Shown: positions 41,529 through 49,302 of the stretch, piece by piece | Layout of the letters: each line of letters begins with the position of its first letter | How positions within the stretch are numbered: position 1 is the stretch's first letter | Program-made: the position numbers and the translations under genes | NCBI GenBank assembly: GCA_016795465.1 | Contig: JAEUHK010000103.1 | Span: 38,855 to 102,854 of the forward strand | DNA from: Verrucomicrobiaceae bacterium | GTDB taxonomy: Bacteria; Verrucomicrobiota; Verrucomicrobiia; Verrucomicrobiales; Verrucomicrobiaceae | Length of the DNA: 64,000 bases | Direction: 5' to 3' | The notes under the pieces: generated by a model | Told to the model about the DNA's origin: nothing | Databases searched by the model: none | What the model saw: the letters and a program-made list of their open reading frames with translations, nothing else

Positions 41529-42512
41529 TTACCAGTTGTAGAACAGGCGCACAAAGACCGTGCCGGTCAGCGCATCGAAGTTCGAGCCTTGCAGAGTCGA
41601 GTCGGAGTCCGTGTAGCTGCCGACGGCGTCCACGGCGAGGAAGTCGAGCGGCTGCCAGGAGACCGTCAGCGTGGGCGTCCAGGCATTGTCACGACGCACG
41701 AGGCCGATGAACTGCTCGTGGCTATACTGCACGCTGGGGATGATGAAGAACTTCTTCCCCTCGAACGGGATGAAGGTGAAGCCGAGGTTAAAGTCGTGCT
41801 TGTGCTTGTCCGGCACGGGCCCCTGCGGGCTGCCGGAGTCCTGGTAGCTGTATTGATAGCTGAAGGTGGGGATCAGCCAGGACTTGAGGAACCACGAAAA
41901 CTCCGTGGCAAGGCCGTAGGAGTAGGTGTCGAGCGTGCGGTCGCCGGTGGAACGGTTGAAGAGGCGGGAAAACTGCCAGCTGAGGGGAATGGTCATGCTG
42001 ACCTTGTCATTGAAGAGCAGGCGCTCGTAGCTCAGCGCCTGGCGGAAGGTGCTGGTGATGAAATCATTCGCGGAATTCGCTCCTTTGCCGTGGATGAACC
42101 ACGCCTGATCGAAGCTGTTGGCCAGCTTCCAGTGCTCGTTGAACTGCGCATCAAGGGACACGCCCACGAATTGCGCGAACTGCGTGTCGGTGATTTCATC
42201 TTCCTCCGTGTTGAAGATGTTGTCCGAGGCGAAGAACATCGAGTTCGCGCGGAACTGCATGGAGAGGACTTCGCCCAGTGATTGCTTCCAGCCGGCCTTT
42301 TCCTCCTGCGTGGGCTCGGTGGCCAACCCGGCCTCGGCGGCGAGGCTGTTCTCCAACTCACGGAACAGGCCGAAGCGATGGAAGCTGCCGCGACCGGTGG
42401 GGTCTTGGCGGCGGTAGGACTCGATCAGGGCGTTGCGTGGCGGCACTTGGGCGTGAACCAAGCCCGCACCGAGGGTCAAAACGGCGATGGAGAGCAGAAG
42501 AAACCGGGACAT
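41529..42512 (-). CDS. Outer-membrane beta-barrel protein
   Basis: A 327-aa exported protein with a signal peptide (MSRFLLLSIAVLTLGAGLVHA), an N-terminal motif YRRQDPTGRGSFHRFGLFRE, and many amphipathic beta-strands ending in FVRLFYNW, the usual outer-membrane C-terminus. The function is unknown. The N-terminal motif recurs in the short gene just upstream (42551-42763), so both stem from one family. It ends with a strong terminator. Confidence 0.7.
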   Translation of the reverse strand: MSRFLLLSIAVLTLGAGLVHAQVPPRNALIESYRRQDPTGRGSFHRFGLFRELENSLAAEAGLATEPTQEEKAGWKQSLGEVLSMQFRANSMFFASDNIFNTEEDEITDTQFAQFVGVSLDAQFNEHWKLANSFDQAWFIHGKGANSANDFITSTFRQALSYERLLFNDKVSMTIPLSWQFSRLFNRSTGDRTLDTYSYGLATEFSWFLKSWLIPTFSYQYSYQDSGSPQGPVPDKHKHDFNLGFTFIPFEGKKFFIIPSVQYSHEQFIGLVRRDNAWTPTLTVSWQPLDFLAVDAVGSYTDSDSTLQGSNFDALTGTVFVRLFYNW

Positions 42513-42550
42513 AGGCCGCCAGAGGTGGCCGTGATCTCCGAAAAGGCAAT

Positions 42551-42763
42551 TCAGCGTTTCGAGGTCTCCGCTTTTTTATGCCGCGCCTTCTCAGCAAGCC
42601 TCTGCGTGTTCCCGGCTTCGCGGAGAAGCCCCGCTCGATGGAAGCTGCCCAGGCCAGTCGGGTCCATGCGACGCTGCGCTTCGATAACCTTGGGCGGCGT
42701 GGCAGCCAGACCGGAGGTGAGGGTGGCGGAGAGCGCGGCGCAGGAGAGAAGCTTCGTTTTCAT
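42551..42763 (-). pseudogene. Truncated relative of the neighbouring beta-barrel protein
   Basis: A 70-aa product with a signal peptide (MKTKLLSCAALSATLTSGLA) and the motif QRRMDPTGLGSFHRAGLLRE, matching YRRQDPTGRGSFHRFGLFRE of the protein at 41529-42512, but then it stops without the barrel. Either a decayed copy or a small exported protein that keeps the N-terminal peptide. Its upstream DNA resembles shared element D weakly (GCATACTTCCGGCC). Confidence 0.55.
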
Positions 42764-42809
42764 GGTGAGGCGTTGGATTTCCCGGGCCGGAAGTATGCTC
42801 AAAGCGGGC

Positions 42810-43616
42810 CTACTTTTCCTTTTCCCACAGCACCTGCATCATATCGGCGAAACGCTGGCGGGTCTTGAGGACGGCTTCAGCGGTGGGGAGTTCGTTGGGC
42901 TTGGTGAGCCAGACGGTTTGTGTCTCGAACAAGGCGGCCTGCACGAGCTGAAGAAGCGGACCCTGGCGTTTCTTTTCGCTGATGCGGTCGAAACGATCGC
43001 GCATGAGCTGCAGCGTGGTCGTGGAGCCGATGCAAAGATGGCGGGACTCTGTGCCGGGGAGGTCGGCGATGAGGGTGGAGGAGACTTCGAGCAGGCGCAG
43101 CCACAGGCCGGTATCGATGAGCAGGGCGAGATCTTCGTCCTGCATCTCGCGGAGCAGACGCTGGAGCTCTTGATGGCCCTCGGCGATCTCCTGCTGGAGG
43201 TCTTTCCACTGCTCCTGCTCGGCCATTTTGCCCTGAGCCATGAGCCGTGGCATGATTTTCTCACCGAGGCCGAGGGTGCGGCAGTAGTTCACCATCTCTT
43301 GATTGGTGTTCCGATACTGCTGCGAGTCACCGGCCTGCCAGATGAGGTAGCTTTCTCCGATCAAACTGCCCAAAACGAGGGCGGAGCGGCAGCGGTCGGT
43401 CGAGGGTGTGGGCGGCGGCGGACGGAAAAGCAGGCGCCAGCGGGCTTTCGCGGCCTTGCCGAGCACATCAAGGAACTCGGCGGGTGTTTGGTCCACCACG
43501 CCGATGATCGGTGAAACAGCCAGTCCAGGCTCTGGAGTCGGGATTTGACCATGCAGCACTCCGCAGCAGGCGATCAGACTGATCGCGGCAAAAACGGGGC
43601 GCTGGTTGAAAAACAT
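42810..43616 (-). CDS. Secreted helical protein of unknown function
   Basis: A 268-aa protein with a signal peptide (MFFNQRPVFAAISLIACCGVLHG) and a mostly helical mature part (EQWKDLQQEIAEGHQELQRLLREMQ). No family is recognised. It is the first gene of the minus-strand run that continues with the truncated and full-length beta-barrel proteins. Confidence 0.6.
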   Translation of the reverse strand: MFFNQRPVFAAISLIACCGVLHGQIPTPEPGLAVSPIIGVVDQTPAEFLDVLGKAAKARWRLLFRPPPPTPSTDRCRSALVLGSLIGESYLIWQAGDSQQYRNTNQEMVNYCRTLGLGEKIMPRLMAQGKMAEQEQWKDLQQEIAEGHQELQRLLREMQDEDLALLIDTGLWLRLLEVSSTLIADLPGTESRHLCIGSTTTLQLMRDRFDRISEKKRQGPLLQLVQAALFETQTVWLTKPNELPTAEAVLKTRQRFADMMQVLWEKEK

Positions 43617-43649
43617 GGTTGGCGGGCTTCGACGGGGGAAAGCCCACTA

Positions 43650-45500
43650 TTACTCAACTGTCACGCTTTTCGCCAGATTTCTCGGTTTATCCACATCGCA
43701 GCCACGGGCGACGGCGGTGTAGTAGCTGAGCAATTGCAGCGGAATGACATTCAGGATCGGCGTGAGGTAGCTCGGGCAGTCCGGGACGTAGATGACATCC
43801 TGCGTGAGGCGCTCGAGTTCCGTGCGGCCCTCGGTCGTGACAGCGATGACGGGGCCTTTGCGGGCGAGGACCTCCTCGATGTTGCTCACGTTCTTGTCGA
43901 AAACGGCGTCGTCGGGCGCGATGAACACGCTCGGCATGTCCGGCTTCACCAGGGCGATCACGCCGTGCTTCAGCTCAGCGCTCGGATGACCGCTGGCGTA
44001 GATGTAGCTGATCTCCTTCATCTTGAGAGCGCCTTCGAGAGCCACAGGATAGTTCGCCTGGCGGCCCATGAAGAGCATGCCCTCGGCGTGGCAGTGCTTC
44101 TCGGCGATGGCTTTGATCTTGTCGGCCTGCTTGAGGATGGTGACGATCTTGTCCGGCAGCGCTTCGAGCTCATCGATCATCTCCAAACCATCGACGCTGG
44201 AAAGATGGTGAATGCGGCCGAGGAGCAAACTGAGCAGCGTGAGGATGGTGACCTGTGACGTGAAGGTCTTCGTCGCGGCCACGCCGATCTCCGGACCCGC
44301 GTGGATGTAAACACCGCCATCGCTCTCGCGGGCGATGGTGCTGCCGACGGTGTTCACGATGCCGAGGCAGCGGATGCCTTTGCGTTGTCCTTCACGCATG
44401 GCGGCAAGCGTGTCGATGGTCTCGCCGCTCTGGCTCATCACGAATTGCAGCGTGTTCTTGTTGGCCGGCACATTGCGGTAGCGGAACTCGCTGGCGATCT
44501 CGACCTCCGTTGGCACGCGGGCGAGTGTTTCGATCAAATACTCACCCACCATCGCGGCGTGATAGGCGGTGCCGCAGCCGGCCAGGATGATGCGGTCGAT
44601 GCCCGCCAGCTCACGCGGCGTCATGTTCAGGCCGCCGAGCACGGCGGTGCATTCATCGCGGGAAAGACGGCCGCGCATGGCATTGCGGAGGCTTTGCGGC
44701 TGCTCGTAGATTTCCTTGAGCATGTAGTGCGGGAAGTCGCCCTTCTCCGCATCGTCCGCGCTGAATTCCACGCGGCTGACTTTCACCTCCGCGGGCGTGC
44801 CGCTGAAGGATTGTACATCGTAGCTGTCCTTCGTGATGATGACGATGTCGTAGTCGTTGAGATAGACCACATCACGCGTGTGATTCACCACCGCCGCCAC
44901 GTCGCTGGCCAGGAAATGCTCGTTTTTGCCCAGACCGATGATCAAGGGGCTGCCGAGGCGTGCGCCGACGATGACGCCGGGCAAGTCCGCGTGCATCACG
45001 GCGATGCCGTAGGTGCCTTTGACGCGACCGAGAGCAGCTTTGACCGCCCCGACGAGGCGCTGCGTGCCGTCCTTCTCCGTCGATTCATCGAAAAAGGTGC
45101 CAACGAGATGCGAGAGGACCTCCGTGTCGGTCTGCGAGTGAAAGGTGTGGCCCTTCGCGGTCAGTTGATCGCGGATCGACTGGTAGTTCTCGATCACGCC
45201 GTTGTGAACGAGGACCAGCTTGCCGCCCTGGTCGGGATGCGGATGGGCGTTTTCATCGGTGGCGGGTCCGTGCGTAGCCCAGCGAGTGTGGGAGATGCCC
45301 ATCGTGCCCTCGGGTTTTGCCTCTTCGACAGCGATGCGCAGGTTGTCGATGCGTCCGGCTTTCTTTACGGTTTGCAAACCGCCCTCGCCGCACAGCGCCA
45401 TGCCAGCCGAGTCATAGCCGCGATATTCCAGACGACGAAGACCATCGAGAAGGATGGAGCTGGCCTGACGATTTCCGATGTAGCCGACGATTCCGCACAT
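43650..45500 (-). CDS. glmS: Glutamine-fructose-6-phosphate aminotransferase
   Basis: A 616-aa enzyme making glucosamine-6-phosphate, the first step of UDP-GlcNAc and cell-wall synthesis. The N-terminal nucleophile Cys2 follows Met (MCGIVGYIGNRQASSILLDG), RGYDSAG is present, and the C-terminal SIS isomerase domains show SQSGETIDTLAA and a final LAKSVTVE. The length is that of the family. The upstream region shows no glmS ribozyme-like sequence, consistent with most non-Firmicutes. Confidence 0.97.
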   Translation of the reverse strand: MCGIVGYIGNRQASSILLDGLRRLEYRGYDSAGMALCGEGGLQTVKKAGRIDNLRIAVEEAKPEGTMGISHTRWATHGPATDENAHPHPDQGGKLVLVHNGVIENYQSIRDQLTAKGHTFHSQTDTEVLSHLVGTFFDESTEKDGTQRLVGAVKAALGRVKGTYGIAVMHADLPGVIVGARLGSPLIIGLGKNEHFLASDVAAVVNHTRDVVYLNDYDIVIITKDSYDVQSFSGTPAEVKVSRVEFSADDAEKGDFPHYMLKEIYEQPQSLRNAMRGRLSRDECTAVLGGLNMTPRELAGIDRIILAGCGTAYHAAMVGEYLIETLARVPTEVEIASEFRYRNVPANKNTLQFVMSQSGETIDTLAAMREGQRKGIRCLGIVNTVGSTIARESDGGVYIHAGPEIGVAATKTFTSQVTILTLLSLLLGRIHHLSSVDGLEMIDELEALPDKIVTILKQADKIKAIAEKHCHAEGMLFMGRQANYPVALEGALKMKEISYIYASGHPSAELKHGVIALVKPDMPSVFIAPDDAVFDKNVSNIEEVLARKGPVIAVTTEGRTELERLTQDVIYVPDCPSYLTPILNVIPLQLLSYYTAVARGCDVDKPRNLAKSVTVE

Positions 45501-45621
45501 GAGATTCTAGGAGATAGGAGTTAAAGGGCGCAAAACCTACGATCCATGCACACCTCGCGCCAGTGATTCATGCCTTATCGACGCATTTGAATCGCTTCAG
45601 TTTGAATGAAATAGAAGCAAC

Positions 45622-46665
45622 ATGATCCGCATTCTCATCATCGGCCAAGGCCTCGCCGGCACGGCGCTGGCGTGGCGGCTCCATGAGCGAGGCGTGCCGT
45701 TTGTCATCGTGGATCGTGAAGAACCTGTTACCTGCTCCAAGGTGGCCGCGGGACTGATCACACCAGTCACCGGCATGCGGCTGAAGGTGAGCTGGCGGTT
45801 CGAGGTGTTTTATCCCGAGGCGCTGCGGTTTTACCGGAACATCGGCAAGCGGCTGGGCAGGCGAGTGTTCTTCCCGCGAGGCTATGTGCGCCTGCTCAAA
45901 AACGAGCAGGAGCGCCAAAAGTGGCCGAAACGTCTGCGCGAGTCCGAGGTGGGGCCGTTTGTGCATCCGCAGGCACCGCAGCTTGATCCGGCGATCGTGA
46001 CGCTGTCTCACGAAGGCTTCCAACAACGCCACGCGGCCTGGCTGGATACGGTCACCTACCTCGAGGCCAGCCGACGTTTCTTTGGCGATGCCTATCGACA
46101 GGCCACCGTCGAGCCGGATGAGGTCATTGATGATGCAGAAGGAGTTGTTTGGCGTGGCGAACGCTTTTCGCATGTTGTGTGGGCACAGGGCTGGCAGGCG
46201 GCAAAACATCCGCTTTTTGATTGGGTTCCTTTTCAGAGCGCTTTGGGCACCATTTTAACCGCGAAGGCCGATCTGAAAGGCGAGCGGCGTATCCTCAATC
46301 GCGGTTGCTGGGTCATTCCGCGAGCCGATGGCACGCTGCGGGCCGGCTCGACCTACGAATGGAGCTTTCCCGATCCTCCCGCAGGCTCGCCCAGCATGAT
46401 CGCCGACCTTGAGACGAAGCTGCGCGACTTTCTGGCCGTGCCAGTGGAGCTGGTGGGTTCACAAAGCGCCGTGCGTCCGATCATCAAAGGCCGCCAGGCG
46501 CTGCTCGGTGCTCATCCGTCGCATCCACGGGTCGTTTTTTTCAACGGCCTCGGCTCAAAAGGCAGCCTGCGAGCTCCGTGGCTGGCGCGGCACTTGGCCG
46601 AGCACCTGCTCGACGGTCGGCCGCTGGACCCGGAGTTCGATTTGCAGGCGAATGACCCGACCTGA
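45622..46665 (+). CDS. FAD-dependent oxidoreductase (DAO family)
   Basis: A 347-aa protein of the D-amino-acid oxidase/glycine-oxidase-like family. The FAD motif is IRILIIGQGLAGTALAWRL; AAGLITPVTGMRL, RAGSTYEWSF and VVFFNGLGSKGSLRAPWLA match the fold and its C-terminal FAD contact. It could be an oxidase like ThiO or the oxidase half of MnmC. No partner gene decides this. A terminator follows. Confidence 0.8.
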   Translation: MIRILIIGQGLAGTALAWRLHERGVPFVIVDREEPVTCSKVAAGLITPVTGMRLKVSWRFEVFYPEALRFYRNIGKRLGRRVFFPRGYVRLLKNEQERQKWPKRLRESEVGPFVHPQAPQLDPAIVTLSHEGFQQRHAAWLDTVTYLEASRRFFGDAYRQATVEPDEVIDDAEGVVWRGERFSHVVWAQGWQAAKHPLFDWVPFQSALGTILTAKADLKGERRILNRGCWVIPRADGTLRAGSTYEWSFPDPPAGSPSMIADLETKLRDFLAVPVELVGSQSAVRPIIKGRQALLGAHPSHPRVVFFNGLGSKGSLRAPWLARHLAEHLLDGRPLDPEFDLQANDPT

Positions 46666-46778
46666 CAATCATCTTACAACCCGCTCACAAGCGCCTGACG
46701 CATCTTCTGGCAGTTATGGCAAGATAGCATCATTCCAAGTGAGTGGATCCTTCTGGCTGTTGGATAACTCAGATAACC

Positions 46779-46812
46779 GGGGCGGCCTCAAAAGCCGCCC
46801 CGGTTTGTTTTG
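46779..46812 (+). terminator. Rho-independent terminator after the FAD oxidoreductase
   Basis: A 10-bp perfect stem (CCGGGGCGGC / GCCGCCCCGG) with a CTCAAAA loop, then TTTGTTTT. Confidence 0.85.
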
Positions 46813-46872
46813 TGGAAATTATAAATTTTAGATGACCAAACCTCCGACGGCCCTAAATTATGCGGTTCTGTC

Positions 46873-48561
46873 ATGTTTCGTCGTCGCTCCACCCTCCTGT
46901 TCATTGTGCTCGTGGCTCTGCCGCTGGCACTGCTGGCATGGCTGGGGACTTACCTGATGCGCGACGCGGCGAAGCGGACCGATGCCTCCATGCAGGCGAT
47001 TCTGGCCGAGCGTCTCTCATTGGCCGACCACCAGCTTGTGCATGACCTGCGCCAGCTGACGGATGAATTTGACAGCTTGGTCAAACCCGGGACAGCGACG
47101 AGCGAAGCGATCAAGAATCTGGGTGCCCACGCCTGGGTGGCGAAAGCGTGGACTTTTGATGCTCACGGCAGATTCGATGAGACAGCTGGCGGGGCGAGCT
47201 TCGAGATTCTGACGCCCATCGACCCGCGCGAGCAAATGCAGACCATCCGGGACCGGCTTCTGGCCGCCGGTAATGTCGGCGAGCTCGTCGTCCCCGATCC
47301 GCGCGGCGGGCCGCCGTTTCAACGCCTCTCAGCGATCAGTGTTCCTTCCGGTGAGGGCACACGTCGCAAAACGCCATGGCAGACCTATCAAAAACTGGGC
47401 GGCTACCACATTGACGAGGCGATGGCGCCGACGGTGTTGAAACACCGCGCCAGTGGCTGGCATGTCGGCGAGCGGACCTTCATTTACTGGCTCAAGTGCA
47501 CGGATGGAGGCATCGCAGCCATTTTGCTGAACACGCATCTGCTCATGCAGGGTCTGTTTGCCCGGCTGCCGCATCCTGGCCTCGAAGTGCCGCCGGGCCG
47601 CATGATGCTGGCGAATGTCCAGGGCGTGCCTTTGCATCAATGGGGCAAACGATTGGAAGGCTCCGAACGTCCTCCCGCGGCACATCGTGCCTGCTCGGAG
47701 CCGCTCGATCAGTGGGAGCTGGCCTACACGCCGGCGGATGAGGAGTTTCCAAAGCCGTATCTCTTCCCGATCATGCTCGGCATGGGCTCGGGTGTGATGC
47801 TCGTGATCGTGCTGGCATGGCTTTACTTCCACGAAAGCGCTCGTGAGCTCAGCGTGGCGCAGCAGCGGGTGACGTTTGTGAACCAGATTTCGCACGAGCT
47901 GAAGACGCCGCTCACCAACATTCGCCTTTATGCGGAGATGGCGGCGCATCGTGCGGCGGCCTCCGGTGATGCGGCGATGAAGCGGCAGCTCTCCGTCGTC
48001 GAAACAGAGACCTCACGTCTTGATCGTCTGATTCAAAACGTGCTCAACTACGCCCGCCAGCAGCGTGACAAGCTCGCCATCACGCCAAAGCCGATCTCGC
48101 TCGATGACATCGCCACGCGTGCGATCGAGTTTTGGAAGCCCACGCTCGAAGCGAAGGGCTTTGAGATCCGCGTGGACCTGCACGGGCCTCCTGTCCTTCA
48201 AGGTGATGCCGATGCGCTTTCGCAAATCCTCGGCAACTTGCTCTCCAACGTCGAGAAATACGGTCTCGCAGGCCGTTACGTGGGCCTGCGCACCGAGGTG
48301 GAGGGCGATGTGGCCCGCGTGATCGTCGAAGACCGCGGCCCCGGTATTCCGGCCAGCAAGCGCAAGACCGTGTTCGAGCCGTTTGAACGCCTCCGCAGCG
48401 ACCTGAACGAGGGCGTGAGCGGCACCGGCATCGGATTGACCATTTCTCGCGAACTGGCACAATTGCACGGCGGCAAGCTCGTCGTCTGCCCGCATTATCG
48501 CGAAGGAGCGCGTTTCATTCTCACCCTTCCCATCCAACCCATACCCACCTCCGCATCATGA
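46873..48561 (+). CDS. Sensor histidine kinase
   Basis: A 562-aa two-pass membrane kinase. Helices lie at about residues 9-28 and 295-318, with a 265-residue periplasmic sensor in between (no recognised domain). The H-box SHELKTPLTNIRLYAE near residue 340, N-box NLLSNVEKYG, G1 EDRGPGIP, F-box FEPFERL and G2 GTGIGLTIS are all present. No HAMP domain is obvious. It overlaps the response regulator start by 4 nt (ATGA), so they form one two-component system. The signal is unknown. Confidence 0.92.
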   Translation: MFRRRSTLLFIVLVALPLALLAWLGTYLMRDAAKRTDASMQAILAERLSLADHQLVHDLRQLTDEFDSLVKPGTATSEAIKNLGAHAWVAKAWTFDAHGRFDETAGGASFEILTPIDPREQMQTIRDRLLAAGNVGELVVPDPRGGPPFQRLSAISVPSGEGTRRKTPWQTYQKLGGYHIDEAMAPTVLKHRASGWHVGERTFIYWLKCTDGGIAAILLNTHLLMQGLFARLPHPGLEVPPGRMMLANVQGVPLHQWGKRLEGSERPPAAHRACSEPLDQWELAYTPADEEFPKPYLFPIMLGMGSGVMLVIVLAWLYFHESARELSVAQQRVTFVNQISHELKTPLTNIRLYAEMAAHRAAASGDAAMKRQLSVVETETSRLDRLIQNVLNYARQQRDKLAITPKPISLDDIATRAIEFWKPTLEAKGFEIRVDLHGPPVLQGDADALSQILGNLLSNVEKYGLAGRYVGLRTEVEGDVARVIVEDRGPGIPASKRKTVFEPFERLRSDLNEGVSGTGIGLTISRELAQLHGGKLVVCPHYREGARFILTLPIQPIPTSAS

Positions 48562-49250
48562 CCAAGATCCTCATCGCTGAAGACGACGAACACACCCGCG
48601 AGGCCCTGCGCGAGGTGCTGACCATGGAGGGCTTCCACGTCGTGGCGGCCGCCGACGGGCTGCAAGCCGTGGACTTCTTCCGCGTCGAGAATCCCGATTT
48701 TGTGTGCCTCGATGTCATGATGCCCGGCCTCAATGGCTATGAGGTCTGCAAACAAATCCGCAAGCAGGACGAGAAGGTGCCGATCCTCTTCCTCACCGCG
48801 AAAGCGGAGGAAATTGACACCGTGCTCGGCCTCGAGCTCGGCGCTGATGACTACATGACGAAGCCTTTCGGCGTGAAAGAGATCATCGCCCGCATTCGCG
48901 CCATCCTGCGTCGCACGGCTACCCGTGGCGGTAGCGGCCCCACGAAGGGTGATGAGGTCTTCACAATGGATGACCTGAAAATCGTGCCGGATGAGCTTCG
49001 TGCGTATCGCGGTCAGGTGGAAGTGCAGCTCTCGCCGCGTGATGTGAAAGTGCTCCGTCTTCTGTTTGATCGTCGTGGCAAGGTGGTGGACCGCAACACG
49101 CTCGCCGACGAAGTTTGGGGCGTCGATTACTTCCCCGAAAGCCGCGCTCTCGACCAGCACATCTCGCAGCTTCGCAAACGTGTCGAAAAAGACCCTTCGC
49201 AGCCGCGGATCATCCGCACGGTGCATGGAGCGGGTTATCGTTACGAGTAA
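48558..49250 (+). CDS. OmpR-family response regulator
   Basis: A 230-aa regulator. The receiver has the acidic pocket (EDDEH), phospho-acceptor D52 in VCLDVMMPG, the T in LTAKAEE, and K in MTKPFG. The C-terminal winged helix (VQLSPRDVKVLRLLFDRRGKVVDR to YRYE) is the OmpR/PhoB DNA-binding type. Partner of the upstream kinase; a terminator follows at 49268. Confidence 0.95.
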   Translation: MTKILIAEDDEHTREALREVLTMEGFHVVAAADGLQAVDFFRVENPDFVCLDVMMPGLNGYEVCKQIRKQDEKVPILFLTAKAEEIDTVLGLELGADDYMTKPFGVKEIIARIRAILRRTATRGGSGPTKGDEVFTMDDLKIVPDELRAYRGQVEVQLSPRDVKVLRLLFDRRGKVVDRNTLADEVWGVDYFPESRALDQHISQLRKRVEKDPSQPRIIRTVHGAGYRYE

Positions 49251-49267
49251 GCGACAGCATCAAAAGA

Positions 49268-49302
49268 GCCGCGACGTGCTTCAAAGGCCGTCGCGGCATT
49301 TT
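49268..49302 (+). terminator. Rho-independent terminator after the response regulator
   Basis: GCCGCGACG (49268-49276) and CGTCGCGGC (49289-49297) form a 9-bp stem followed by ATTTTTAT. It also ends the convergent haloperoxidase gene region. Confidence 0.85.

Noticed and set aside
43617..45621. glmS ribozyme or riboswitch near glmS
   Set aside because: No matching conserved core upstream of the start at 45500; the 121-nt gap to the divergent gene is too short and has no such structure.
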